From: Desulfarculales bacterium UBA702
Lineage (GTDB): Bacteria; Desulfobacterota; Syntrophobacteria; Syntrophobacterales; Syntrophobacteraceae
Direction of reading: 5' to 3'
Assembly: GCA_002298165.1 (NCBI GenBank)
Contig: DBMI01000077.1
Span: 1 to 36,282 of the forward strand
Length of the DNA stretch: 36,282 nucleotides
The notes under the pieces were generated by a model that saw only the letters and a list, made by a program, of their open reading frames with translations, was not told the DNA's origin and did no database searches. Of the stretch, positions 7,881 to 16,660 are shown piece by piece. Both the position numbers and the translations under genes were made by a program. Numbering within the stretch: the stretch's first letter is position 1; every line of letters begins with the position of its first letter.

Positions 7881-8612
7881 ATGCTCACTGTAAAAAGCAT
7901 CCACACCTACTACGGAAACATTCATGCCCTCAAGGGCGTATCGCTTCACGTGCGCCGTGGTGAAATAGTTACCCTGGTGGGGGCGAACGGAGCCGGCAAA
8001 AGCACCCTTGTAAATACGATCTGCGGTATGGAAAAGCCTGCCAGGGGACAGATAGAATTCAACGGCGAGCCCATTGAAGGGCTTATGCCTGAAAACATTG
8101 TCGGCAAAGGTATCGCGCTCGTTCCCGAGGGCCGCCAGATTTTCTCCGCCATGACCGTCGAGGCCAATCTGCTGATGGGCGGGTTCGTCCACAGAAACAA
8201 CCGCGAGCAGGTCCGCGCTGATATGGACCGCTTTTTCGGCAGGTTTCCGATACTAAAAGACCGGCGGCACCAGCTTGCAGGGACACTCAGCGGCGGCGAA
8301 CAGCAGATGCTCGCAATTAGCAGGGCCCTCATGTCCCGCCCGCAACTGCTCGTTTTGGACGAGCCGTCCATGGGACTGGCACCGCTGATGGTAAAGCTCA
8401 TCCTTTCGATTATCAGGGAATTGAAGGATGAGGGCCGAACCATCCTGCTGATCGAGCAAAACGCGCGGGCAGCCCTGAAGATCGCCGACCGAGGCTATGT
8501 GCTTGAAACGGGCAAGGTGGTCCTGCAGGGCGAGGGGCAGGAGCTTTTGGAGCACCGTGAGGTCAAGAGGGCCTATCTCGGTAAGGGTGCAAAGCAGATC
8601 TGGGAAGCCTAG
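7881..8612 (+). CDS. livF: Liv-type ABC transporter ATPase LivF (system 1)
   Basis: A 243-residue ABC ATPase with Walker A GANGAGKST, signature LSGGEQQ, Walker B LLVLDEPS and the switch His replaced by Gln in LLIEQNA, as is normal for LivF. The ATG at 7881 gives the family-standard opening MLTVKSIHTYYG; in-frame ATGs at 7854 and 7812 are possible but would add an atypical tail. None has a strong ribosome-binding site, so the exact start is uncertain. It completes the five-gene importer. Confidence 0.9.
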   Translation: MLTVKSIHTYYGNIHALKGVSLHVRRGEIVTLVGANGAGKSTLVNTICGMEKPARGQIEFNGEPIEGLMPENIVGKGIALVPEGRQIFSAMTVEANLLMGGFVHRNNREQVRADMDRFFGRFPILKDRRHQLAGTLSGGEQQMLAISRALMSRPQLLVLDEPSMGLAPLMVKLILSIIRELKDEGRTILLIEQNARAALKIADRGYVLETGKVVLQGEGQELLEHREVKRAYLGKGAKQIWEA

Positions 8613-8621
8613 CAGGAATTT

Positions 8622-8760
8622 TCTCACCGCAGAGAACGCAGAGAGCGCGGAGAAAGAACAGAGTAAACAGTTTAGTTAAAAATTCACCACGAGTAATTCA
8701 GCTTTAAAAACAAATTTTCTCCGGGTCTTCTCAGCGTACTCCGCGTCCTCTGCGGTGAAA
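8622..8760. repeat. Inverted repeat pair of the CACCGCAGAG type
   Basis: The left unit (8622-8656) contains CACCGCAGAGAACGCAGAG and continues to GCGCGGAG; the right unit (about 8717-8758) contains the inverse, CTCCGCGTCCTCTGCGGTGA. About 60 bp of AT-rich sequence lies between. Such CACCGCAGAG units occur as intergenic repeats in many environmental bacterial genomes. The pair lies inside the operon, between livF and the ligase gene, and could fold as a long hairpin in the mRNA. Confidence 0.6.
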
Positions 8761-8777
8761 ACAAGAAAGGAAATCCC

Positions 8778-10109
8778 GTGTCGTTCTGGGAACCTAAAAA
8801 CGAGTGCATGAGCAGAGACGAATTGCGGCAGGTCCAGTTGGAGCGTCTCCAGGCAACCCTTAACCGTGTCTGCCGAAATGTTTCCTTCTATGGAAAAAAG
8901 TTCAAGGAAATAAACTTCAGGCCTGAAGACGATCTGACTGAAATAAAGGACATTGAGCGCCTGCCGTTCACGACAAGCCGCGACATCAGCGACAGCTACC
9001 CCTACGAGATGTTTGCCGTACCGCTAAGGGAAGTCGTTCGGGTGCATTCCTCCTCGGGTTCCACCACCAATCCGAGAGTAGTGGGATACACGGCTCAGGA
9101 TCTTCGGACCTGGAGCAACCTCGTGGCGAGGATCCTGACCTCCTCCGGTATCACCCGCGACGATGTCATGCAGATAACCTACGGATACGGGCTTCTCACG
9201 GGCGGGCTGGGAATTCATTATGGTGCGGAGCGGATCGGGGCATCGGTGCTCCCGACTTCGGTGGGGCGAACCGAGAGACAGATCAAGATAATGCAGGACT
9301 TCAGGACCACTGTCCTCGTATGCACTCCCACCTATGCGCTGGTGATAGCCGACCGGATCGAGGCAATGGGGATCGACACCAAAAAACTCTCACTCAGATA
9401 CTGTATCTGCGCCGGAGAGCCCTGGACGGAGGAAATGCGAGCCGAGATCGAGAGGCGCCTTTTTGTCAAGGCAACCGACAACTACGGCGTGAGCGAAGTT
9501 ATGGGTCCCGGTATCGCCGGGGAGTGTCTGGAACAATCCGGCATGCACCTCCAGGAAGATCATTTCATTGCAGAGATAATCGATCCGGAAACCCTGCGGG
9601 TGCTGGGGCCGGGGGAGGAGGGCGAACTGGTTCTTACGGCTATCACTAGGGAAGCCTTCCCTGTGATCCGCTACCGTACCGGGGATGTATGCAGCATAAT
9701 AGAGGAACCCTGCCAATGCGGCAGGTCGATGCGTCGGATCAGCAGGATTTTGAGGCGCTGTGACGAGATGATCGTAATCAAGGGGATTAATATAATCCCC
9801 AACCTGATTGGTGAAATCCTCCAGGAGATAAAGGGCGAGCGCCCGGTGTTCCAACTGGTAGCGGTTCGGGAAGGCCATGAGGACAAACTTGAGATTTGGG
9901 TCGAAGTAACCGAGCAGCTATTTTACGATAAAATGCGTGAACAGAAGGCGCTCGTTGAGCTTATGTGCAGGAAAGTAGCCAATTTCATCGGCATAACACC
10001 TAGAATCAAGCTGGTGGAGAAAGGCTCGCTCAAGCGGGAGGAAGGGCGTGTAAAGCCCTTCGCTGACTGGCGCGGATTGAGCGATTTAGAACCCCCCCTA
10101 AAGCATTAA
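8778..10109 (+). CDS. paaK: Phenylacetate-CoA ligase family protein
   Basis: A 443-residue AMP-forming ligase of the PaaK branch of the ANL superfamily. The nucleotide-binding loop HSSSGSTTNPRVVGYT is near residue 90, DNYGVSEVMGPGIAGEC near 235, and YRTGDVCSI near 299, followed by a CxCG stretch; the short C-terminal domain is typical of PaaK. It starts with GTG at 8778 behind AAGGAAA. The family makes arylacetyl-CoA from an aryl acetate, ATP and CoA. Next to IorAB, whose product is arylacetyl-CoA, it may activate aryl acetates taken up from outside or run in reverse to release the acid while conserving energy. The direction is inference. Confidence 0.88.
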   Translation: MSFWEPKNECMSRDELRQVQLERLQATLNRVCRNVSFYGKKFKEINFRPEDDLTEIKDIERLPFTTSRDISDSYPYEMFAVPLREVVRVHSSSGSTTNPRVVGYTAQDLRTWSNLVARILTSSGITRDDVMQITYGYGLLTGGLGIHYGAERIGASVLPTSVGRTERQIKIMQDFRTTVLVCTPTYALVIADRIEAMGIDTKKLSLRYCICAGEPWTEEMRAEIERRLFVKATDNYGVSEVMGPGIAGECLEQSGMHLQEDHFIAEIIDPETLRVLGPGEEGELVLTAITREAFPVIRYRTGDVCSIIEEPCQCGRSMRRISRILRRCDEMIVIKGINIIPNLIGEILQEIKGERPVFQLVAVREGHEDKLEIWVEVTEQLFYDKMREQKALVELMCRKVANFIGITPRIKLVEKGSLKREEGRVKPFADWRGLSDLEPPLKH

Positions 10110-10143
10110 TACAGGAATAAATCGTCGGTTTCAGGAGGAATTA

Positions 10144-12012
10144 ATGCACGAACTGCTAGTTGCCCCAACGGACAAGCCGCTGTTTCTGCTTGGGAATGAG
10201 GCCATAGTGCGCGGCGCTGCCGAAGCTGGAGTGCGATTTGTAGCGGCCTATCCGGGTACGCCGTCGTCTGAGATAATCGATCGCTTTTCGCAACTTGGGC
10301 CGGAAGCCGGAATTTACGTCGAGTACTCGGTAAATGAAAAGGTTTCGATGGAGGTTGCCTGCGCCGCCGCGGTTTCAGGGGTGAGGAGCCTTTGCGCGAT
10401 GAAGCACGTAGGGCTTAATGTGGCCGCGGATGCCTTCATGACACTCGCATATGTCGGGGTGAAGGCCGGAATGGTGATAGTAGTCGCCGACGACCCGCTC
10501 CTTCATTCCAGCCAGAACGAGCAGGATTCCAGGTCTTACGCTAAGATGGCCGGTATCCCGATGCTCGAGCCGGCGACCCCCGAGGAAGCTTACCGGATGA
10601 CTCTGGAAGCCTTCACCATATCAGAGAAATTCGGCACCCCCTGCATGCTGCGCACGACCACGCGCGTAAATCACTGCCGCGGCCCCGTGTCAGTGGGACC
10701 CATTGCTCGCCATGAAAAAAAACCCGGGACCTTCGTAAAGGATCCTTTCAACCTCGTTGTCATTCCGGCAGTCGGCCGAAAGCTCAGGCTCGCACAGATC
10801 GAGAGGGTTAAAAAACTCCAGGCCGAATCCGAAAAAAGCGCCATAAACTTCACTTCCGGCAAAGGCCTGCTCGGCATAATAACCAGCGGAGTGTCGTGGC
10901 TTCACGCCCAGGAGGCCGTTCGAGGTCTGGAGATCGAAAGCAGCGTAAGGATTCTTAAGCTCGCCTTCACGAATCCTTGTCCTAAAGCCCTTGTGCGCGA
11001 ATTCCTCGCGACCGTCGAGAAGGTGTTGGTTGTGGAAGAAACCGAACCTTTTCTCGAAGAAGCCGTCAGGATTGTGGCACAGGAGGCCAAGCTCCCGGTC
11101 GAAATAGCGGGGAAAGGCGATGGGCTGATTCCGCGCGCATTCGAACTGGACGCAGTGAAGGTAAAGAGCGCGATTTCAAACTTCTTCGATGTACCATTCG
11201 AAAGGCCCGATGGAATTCCTGCCCCCGAGCTTCCGCAGAGGCCGCCAAATCTTTGCCCCGGCTGCCCTCACCGGGCCACATACTATTCGGTTAAAAAGGT
11301 TTTCGGAAATGAAGCCATCTACCCGACCGATATCGGCTGCTACACCCTGGGGGTCCTTCCTCCTTTAAAGGCTGCCGATTTCCTTATCTGCATGGGGTCG
11401 GGCGTATCAACGGCGGGCGGTTTCAGCACGGTACTGGATCGTCCCGTGGTGGCCTTTATCGGCGACTCGACTTTTTTCCACGCCGGTATTCCGGGGCTCA
11501 TAAACGCGGTGGCCCACGGGCACAAGATCCTTCTGGTTATCCTTGACAATGGCACCACGGCGATGACCGGTCACCAGCCCCATCCTGGCGTTGAACTTAC
11601 TCCGGCAGGCAAGGTAGAGCCCCGAGTCAGCCTGGAGAAGCTGGTGCGCGGGTGCGGCGTGCAGCGTGTAGCCGTCGTAAATCCGCTCCAGGTAAAAAAG
11701 ACACAGGAAGTGCTGACGGATTTCAAGGAAAAGATGGATGAGAGCGGCGTATCGGTGCTGATCTCGAAAAGCCCGTGTCCTCTGTATGAAACCCGAATGC
11801 TCAAGAAGAAAAAGAAAGTTGTCTTCCAGGTCGGAGAGGAGCCGTGCAAGCCGTGCGGCAGGGATTGTCTTACCGTCCTGGGATGCCCTGCTTTCTCGGT
11901 TGAGGCATCCGGGGAAGGCGGAGAGAGAGTCCGGATAGATGAAGCGCTTTGCAGTGGATGCAGCGTCTGCTCGCAGATCTGCGATTCCATCAAACCTAAA
12001 AAACTACCCTGA
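10144..12012 (+). CDS. iorA: Indolepyruvate:ferredoxin oxidoreductase, alpha subunit
   Basis: A 622-residue IorA of full length. It has the pyrimidine-binding domain (FVAAYPGTPSSEIID near 35, SVNEKVSMEVACAAA near 62), a middle domain, then the thiamine diphosphate region (CPGCPHRA, later FIGDSTFFHAGIPG and LDNGTTAMTG) and a C-terminal 2[4Fe-4S] module. The first cluster motif is CKPCGRDC...CP. The second is CSGCSVCSQIC without the usual trailing Pro. AGGAGG precedes the ATG closely. With IorB it oxidises indolepyruvate, phenylpyruvate or 4-hydroxyphenylpyruvate and CoA to arylacetyl-CoA and CO2, reducing ferredoxin. It follows the ligase gene by 34 bp. Confidence 0.95.
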   Translation: MHELLVAPTDKPLFLLGNEAIVRGAAEAGVRFVAAYPGTPSSEIIDRFSQLGPEAGIYVEYSVNEKVSMEVACAAAVSGVRSLCAMKHVGLNVAADAFMTLAYVGVKAGMVIVVADDPLLHSSQNEQDSRSYAKMAGIPMLEPATPEEAYRMTLEAFTISEKFGTPCMLRTTTRVNHCRGPVSVGPIARHEKKPGTFVKDPFNLVVIPAVGRKLRLAQIERVKKLQAESEKSAINFTSGKGLLGIITSGVSWLHAQEAVRGLEIESSVRILKLAFTNPCPKALVREFLATVEKVLVVEETEPFLEEAVRIVAQEAKLPVEIAGKGDGLIPRAFELDAVKVKSAISNFFDVPFERPDGIPAPELPQRPPNLCPGCPHRATYYSVKKVFGNEAIYPTDIGCYTLGVLPPLKAADFLICMGSGVSTAGGFSTVLDRPVVAFIGDSTFFHAGIPGLINAVAHGHKILLVILDNGTTAMTGHQPHPGVELTPAGKVEPRVSLEKLVRGCGVQRVAVVNPLQVKKTQEVLTDFKEKMDESGVSVLISKSPCPLYETRMLKKKKKVVFQVGEEPCKPCGRDCLTVLGCPAFSVEASGEGGERVRIDEALCSGCSVCSQICDSIKPKKLP

Positions 12013-12032
12013 GTGGGTTAAAGGATAGAGCC

Positions 12033-12620
12033 GTGCGTATTTTCTTTACAGGAGTCGGAGGTCAGGGAACTCTTCTTGCGACCCGGTTCGTGGGAGAGGC
12101 AGCCCTCGAAGAAGGTCTTGCCGTGCTGATGAGTGAGATCCATGGAATGGCCCAGAGAGGCGGGGTAGTGGAATCTTCGGTGGTAATCGGCAATGGCTTG
12201 AGTCCCACTATTGCTGACGGCGAGGCGGATATCGTGGTTGCTTTCGAGCCGCTGGAAGCGGCCCGCGCCCTTCCGAAATGCAACCCGAAAAGCATTGTCA
12301 TAACAGGCATTACCCCGATTCTGCCCTTCACGGTCACAATCGGACAAAGCGCCTATCCCGACCGCGATTCGCTCTTTGGAATGATCCGGCCGCTGGTTTC
12401 AAAATTGCTCGAAGTTGACGCCGACGGGATTGCAAAATCCTCTGATGCACAGCGAAGCTCAAACGTCGTAATGATTGGGGTCCTTGCCGGGACCGGCCTG
12501 CTGCCGATATCGAGGGGAAGTTGGGAGCGCGCCCTGAAAAAGCTCCTTCCTGAAAACCTGATCGACCAAAACTTGCGGGCATTCGAATCCGGCTTTAAGG
12601 CAGGGTTTGAAACGGCTTGA
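12033..12620 (+). CDS. iorB: Indolepyruvate:ferredoxin oxidoreductase, beta subunit
   Basis: A 195-residue IorB, matching the gamma domain of 2-oxoacid:ferredoxin oxidoreductases. The opening IFFTGVGGQGTLLATRFVGE and the MSEIHGMAQRGGVVESSV stretch are diagnostic. The GTG start at 12033 has AGGA about 8 nt upstream and follows iorA by 20 bp. It is the last gene of the operon; a strong terminator begins 30 bp downstream. Confidence 0.95.
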   Translation: MRIFFTGVGGQGTLLATRFVGEAALEEGLAVLMSEIHGMAQRGGVVESSVVIGNGLSPTIADGEADIVVAFEPLEAARALPKCNPKSIVITGITPILPFTVTIGQSAYPDRDSLFGMIRPLVSKLLEVDADGIAKSSDAQRSSNVVMIGVLAGTGLLPISRGSWERALKKLLPENLIDQNLRAFESGFKAGFETA

Positions 12621-12650
12621 ATCAGGAGACTTCTTAAATAGTTCTCAAAT

Positions 12651-12684
12651 AAGAAAATCCCCCTGTCACCAGGGGGATTTTCTT
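12651..12684. terminator. Bidirectional intrinsic terminator between convergent operons
   Basis: A perfect 14-bp stem (AAGAAAATCCCCCT at 12651-12664, its complement at 12671-12684) with a 6-nt loop. The A-rich left end and T-rich right end make it work for iorB on the plus strand and for the HdrB-like gene ending at 12727 on the minus strand. Confidence 0.85.
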
Positions 12685-12726
12685 ATCGATTAAGTCGGAA
12701 AACAGCAAGATCTAACGGCCTGGCAA

Positions 12727-13611
12727 TCAGCCCTGATTGGCGGCACGCAGGTACTGTTCGGTTGCCATCGGTATCAGGTTGGCATCCACGCCAAGGGCGG
12801 CGGGTTCGATTCCCATGGCCAGGCCCAGAAGCTGCGGGAGCAGGATCGGGGGAACTTTGGCCGATAATCGTTTGCCTTCCACCATTCGTTTTTGAATCCT
12901 GTCAAACTGATTCAAACAATACGGGCAGGTCATGCAAAGGCAATCGGCGCCACTTTGAGCGGCGTTTTTCACCTTCTTGGCGGTAAGATCCATCGAAAGG
13001 TCGTCGTTTACTCCCAAAAGAGGCGAGCCGCAACATTCGGTTTTTCCAACCCACGGAACGCTCTTTGCCCCGGTTGCCTCGACCACGGCGTCAAGATGGG
13101 AGGGCACGATCGACTCAACCATTTCTTTCGGCCTGAGAAGGTGACAGCCGTAGTGTACCGCAACCTTAAGCCCGTCGAAGCTCTTCTTGATGCTCTTCTT
13201 CACTTCATCAAGGCCAATGTCTTCACTTAGCACTTCAAGGAAGTGCTTTGCCCTGACTGTGCCTTTGTATTCGAGGCCTTCTTTTCTCAAAGCCACGTTT
13301 ACTTCTTCCCGCGCCTGGGCATTTTCCTTCATGATGTGGTCTGCATGCTTGAGGCTGCCGTAGCAGCAGTTGCAGAAAGTCAGGATGTCTGAGCCCTGCT
13401 TCTCCGCCAGCGCGAGGTTCCTGCCTGAAGAGATCAGGTAAGCCTTGAGGCTGATGTTTCTCAGCGGATACCCGCAGCAGTTGAATTCCTTGATTTCGGC
13501 GAAATTAACGCCCAGTCCCTGCAGGACTACATTCGATGCGGTTTCGTAGTGCTGAAGACCCATCGACGTCATGCAGCAGCGAAATATAGCAACACTCTTC
13601 TCATTTTTCAT
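12727..13611 (-). CDS. HdrB-like CCG-domain protein
   Basis: A 294-residue protein of the heterodisulfide reductase subunit B family. Two cysteine-rich CCG motifs are visible: Cys12/13, Cys45-Cys46 and Cys80-x-x-Cys83 in the first half, and YGCHLLRP, ECCGSP and CPYC in the second. In the archaeal enzyme such motifs hold the unusual clusters that cleave the heterodisulfide. Bacterial homologues serve in quinone- or thiol-linked redox complexes. The start overlaps the end of the membrane HdrC-like gene by 4 bp (ATGA), so the two are co-translated and surely partners. The physiological acceptor is unknown. Confidence 0.85.
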   Translation of the reverse strand: MKNEKSVAIFRCCMTSMGLQHYETASNVVLQGLGVNFAEIKEFNCCGYPLRNISLKAYLISSGRNLALAEKQGSDILTFCNCCYGSLKHADHIMKENAQAREEVNVALRKEGLEYKGTVRAKHFLEVLSEDIGLDEVKKSIKKSFDGLKVAVHYGCHLLRPKEMVESIVPSHLDAVVEATGAKSVPWVGKTECCGSPLLGVNDDLSMDLTAKKVKNAAQSGADCLCMTCPYCLNQFDRIQKRMVEGKRLSAKVPPILLPQLLGLAMGIEPAALGVDANLIPMATEQYLRAANQG

Positions 13612-15344
13612 ATCGCCAACTCTTCATTTTTGCGGGAAATAGCCCGGTTCTTCAGTTCATACATGATGTCGGTTATCGAAACGCACTGCGGACAATTTTC
13701 CTGGCACTGATAGCAACCCAGGCACCCCCAGAGCATTCTCGAGTTGAACACCAGGTCCCAGCACCGCAACCCGATTGCATGCATCATCTGGTGCGGAAGC
13801 AGTCCGAGTTCTTCAACGGGATGTTCGTAGTTGCGGACTACCGGGCAGGAGTTGGTGCAAAGCCCGCAACGGTAGCAGTTGGAAAATGAGTTTGCCTGGA
13901 TCGAACGGCTCAGTTCGCCAAGGATCGCTTTTTCCCCTACCTTGACCACTGCATCCCCTGGTTTGCCCTTAGGTCCGGACATGCTGTTCAGGGTAACTTC
14001 CAGCGGTTTTTTGTACTGATCCTTGTCGATGTTTTCCCGCTCGAGCCCGCGATAGTAGGCAAGAGGCGACAGGAGGTTGGGTTCGGCGACGCCCAGCGAG
14101 AGCAACCGCTCCCTGGCGGCAAACCAGAGGTCGCGAAGCTGAATTCCGGACGGGCATACAAGGCCGCACCGGTTGCAGTTCGTGCACAGGGTTACGCCCT
14201 GCTGAATCACGCGCAGTTCTTTATCGTCAACTTCCGCACCGGTTGCAAACTTCTTGAGCGCCCTGATCTTCTCCGAGGGGAGGATGTTAACGTTCGGGAA
14301 CTCATTGAAGGCTACCGCAACCGAACAGGTCAAGGTGCAGGTGCCGCAGTGGGTGCAGGCGTCAAGCTCGACCATCTGCCTGGTTGCCACGTTGGCCGGG
14401 TCGGAATTTGGACCCATTGCAGCACTGGCCATGAGGCTGATCGGACTGGCAATCATGTGGAACATTTTGCTGAAGGGCAGGTAAGCCAGCAGGAAAAGAC
14501 AGGCGAGATAGTGCACCCATGTCAGCATATTCGGCAGGCCTGCCGCATCAAGGCCGGCAGCCATCGGCCTGAGTGCAACCGAAACCGCGTAGCCGCCAAA
14601 TCCCCAAACCGGATTAGCGTGGCACTGCTGGCAGTTGGATTGGTGAACTTCCTTGCCCTTTGCAAGCAGCGCCGCACTGTAAGGCAGCTTGGCGTTGGCT
14701 ACGACCGTGCCGAAATTCTCGGCCCAGTAGGCTTCAAGGGCTTTTGTATCCTCGTCGGTCCCGCCCATCATGTATTCATCGGCCATCCTCTGAAAGGCGG
14801 CCTGAGAAGTTATCTTGGTGGATTCAAGCAGGAAACCCGAGAGGATGATGAGGGCGACCATGACTATGGCGTATACGTCCATCGAACTCGTACGCGGGCG
14901 TCGTTCTTTGCGGATGAAGCGCCTGTTGATGGCCATTATGACCCCTACGACCACCAGTGCCCCACCAACATCCCTCAGGAACAGGAAGGGATTCAGCGTT
15001 GCCGCATAGCCGTTATAGAGATGCACCATCAGGTAATTGTCGAGTGCATGGAGCACGAAGAGCATCGCAAAACCGGCAAAAATGCTCATGTGCATGTACC
15101 AGCGGTATGGGTCCTCACGCAGTATCGGCCGCTGGAACAGAGCGTCGGCAAAAAAAGCCGAGATGACTTTTGGGCTGAACAGGCTCGACAGAACTCCCTT
15201 TAGAGCCGCCGCAATCCTCTGTGACATCGAGAAACGGCTTCCCTGGGGTCCAACCGAGTAGCGGAACCAAGTCGATATTTTCCAGACAGTTCCGAGACCG
15301 AAGATGACCAATGACGCGATAAGTACAAGCTTGTGGAACGACAT
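13608..15344 (-). CDS. Membrane HdrC-like protein with cytochrome b, c-type heme site and four iron-sulfur motifs
   Basis: A 578-residue protein (numbering here from the TTG three codons upstream; the ATG at 15344 is preferred). The first 300 residues hold several hydrophobic helices with His residues resembling the NarI/DsrM/HdrE cytochrome b fold. A long loop between helices carries a c-type heme site CQQCH at 241-245. Then come two pairs of [4Fe-4S] motifs: CTHCGTCTLTC (333-343) with CTNCNRCGLVC (390-400), and CYRCGLCTNSC (493-503) with CLGCYQCQENC (544-554). It would pass electrons between a membrane quinone or periplasmic carrier and the HdrB partner. It is not the plain HdrC or HdrE arrangement. 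Confidence 0.85.
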   Translation of the reverse strand: MSFHKLVLIASLVIFGLGTVWKISTWFRYSVGPQGSRFSMSQRIAAALKGVLSSLFSPKVISAFFADALFQRPILREDPYRWYMHMSIFAGFAMLFVLHALDNYLMVHLYNGYAATLNPFLFLRDVGGALVVVGVIMAINRRFIRKERRPRTSSMDVYAIVMVALIILSGFLLESTKITSQAAFQRMADEYMMGGTDEDTKALEAYWAENFGTVVANAKLPYSAALLAKGKEVHQSNCQQCHANPVWGFGGYAVSVALRPMAAGLDAAGLPNMLTWVHYLACLFLLAYLPFSKMFHMIASPISLMASAAMGPNSDPANVATRQMVELDACTHCGTCTLTCSVAVAFNEFPNVNILPSEKIRALKKFATGAEVDDKELRVIQQGVTLCTNCNRCGLVCPSGIQLRDLWFAARERLLSLGVAEPNLLSPLAYYRGLERENIDKDQYKKPLEVTLNSMSGPKGKPGDAVVKVGEKAILGELSRSIQANSFSNCYRCGLCTNSCPVVRNYEHPVEELGLLPHQMMHAIGLRCWDLVFNSRMLWGCLGCYQCQENCPQCVSITDIMYELKNRAISRKNEELAI

Positions 15345-15440
15345 GGAGGGCAAATTCCTTTTTTGGATTTTCGGAACCGTCGAGCAGAAATCAACCCCGG
15401 CCCGAATCAGTGATATGTTGAAAGTTGCCAGAAGTTAGTA

Positions 15441-15468
15441 ATGGTATCTTTTTACTGAAAAATATCAA
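15441..15468 (-). promoter_or_regulatory. Candidate promoter of the Hdr-like operon
   Basis: On the minus strand TTGATA (15468-15463) and TACCAT (15446-15441) are 16 bp apart, about 95 nt before the ATG at 15344. Both hexamers match the sigma-70 consensus at four or five of six positions. Confidence 0.35.
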
Positions 15469-15943
15469 CACAAATGGAGGGCTTGCGCTAATCCACCATT
15501 CAGTTTTTACCCGATGCCCAGAGGAGTCGCCGATTCGAACAGCACTAATCGGAAACAGCTTGGCTCCGCCCCAACCTCTCGACCCGGCAGCCTGTCAAGC
15601 ACCAACGAGATCATAGAGGCAGAGAGCCGCTCCTGTAACCGGATTTACATTTGCCGAACGCGAGGCGTTTCAATAAAAGACAAATTAAAACCGCGGCGCA
15701 TTATATTTGCAAGCGAGCAGCGAATCAAGGGAAATATAGAGCATTTTATCACAATCAGGCTCCGAACCAGCCAAGCTGGAGATATAACTTCACGCCGATT
15801 TCGCTCTGTTATATCATTAACTTTTTTCGAAGCGGTGACCGGGCCTCCTCCGATGATTAGAAGTGCAAATTGGCAGGGCCTGTAATGGCTGCCGCGGTGG
15901 CCTACCTAATTACTGAACTGAATTCGAGAATAAAGGGGGAAGC
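15469..15943. other. Non-coding divergent intergenic region
   Basis: About 475 bp between the Hdr-like operon and the hemerythrin gene. The open frames here have atypical composition and no start signals. I see no RNA gene, clear terminator or repeat. Confidence 0.4.
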
Positions 15944-16495
15944 ATGCGGCCAACCGAAGAACTCAGGGCCGAGCACGATGGGATCCTCGTGGTCCTGGAG
16001 GTACTGGATCGCATTTCCGAGAGGATTGTTTCAGCGGAAGACGTTCCATTGGATCATATCGACCAGATTATCGAATTTTTCCGGATTTTTGTTGATAGAT
16101 GCCATCACGGCAAAGAAGAAGATTTCCTGTTCCCGGCCATGCAGGCCGCGGGAGTTCCCAAAGAAGGGGGGCCGATCGGCGTTATGCTCTCCGAGCACGA
16201 TCGGGGCCGACGATTCGTGGCAGAGATGAGCAACCTAGTGAAAGCCTACCGAAGCGGGGAAACCGGCTCCCTGCACGTGCTCACAAATCCCGCCCTCCAG
16301 TATTCCGATCTGCTGAAAAGCCATATCTGGAAAGAAAACGATGTGCTCTTTCCGATGGCTGACCAAAAACTTGATGAAACAGAGCAGGAACGCCTGTCGC
16401 GTGAATTCGAAAAACTCGAGCGCGAAAAGATCGGCCCAGGCACCCACGAAGCATTCCACAAGATGATCGACACCCTCTCGGGGATTTACCTTTGA
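15944..16495 (+). CDS. Hemerythrin-like (HHE cation-binding) protein
   Basis: A 183-residue protein with the four-helix hemerythrin pattern: His11 (EHDG), His54/55 with Glu58/59 (CHHGKEEDF), His85 (EHDRGRRF) and His-x3-Glu in KSHIWKENDVLFP. These would bind a non-heme di-iron site. Stand-alone bacterial forms of this length bind O2 or NO or help iron-sulfur repair in anaerobes. GGGGG lies a few bases before the ATG. It has no operon partner on its strand; the next gene is convergent. A role in oxygen or NO defence is inferred. Confidence 0.85.
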   Translation: MRPTEELRAEHDGILVVLEVLDRISERIVSAEDVPLDHIDQIIEFFRIFVDRCHHGKEEDFLFPAMQAAGVPKEGGPIGVMLSEHDRGRRFVAEMSNLVKAYRSGETGSLHVLTNPALQYSDLLKSHIWKENDVLFPMADQKLDETEQERLSREFEKLEREKIGPGTHEAFHKMIDTLSGIYL

Positions 16496-16584
16496 TGAAG
16501 AATTTTACATCAGTGTTTGGGAACTGCTGCCTGTTTGCGACCTTCGGGGATGCGGCCTTAGCCTAAACGATCCATACCGCAGGG

Positions 16585-16604
16585 GGCAGACTTTCCAGAC
16601 TGCC
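16585..16604. repeat. Short palindromic repeat with CTTTCCAG core
   Basis: GGCAG and CTGCC arms (16585-16589, 16600-16604) enclose ACTTTCCAGA. It is a degenerate relative of the palindrome at 21279-21298 and lies between convergent genes. Confidence 0.4.
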
Positions 16605-16660
16605 TGCCGCCTTGTGCGCAATTTTCACGGCCGGCCGCAAACAAAACAGCTCGGGTGTCT

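Noticed and set aside
8622..8760. CRISPR-like spacing of repeats
   Set aside because: Only two copies, in inverted orientation, with no regular spacers and no cas genes in the window.
14349..15203. Plus-strand ORF of 284 codons
   Set aside because: Antisense to the membrane HdrC-like gene; composition rich in His, Arg and Gln with no recognisable domain.
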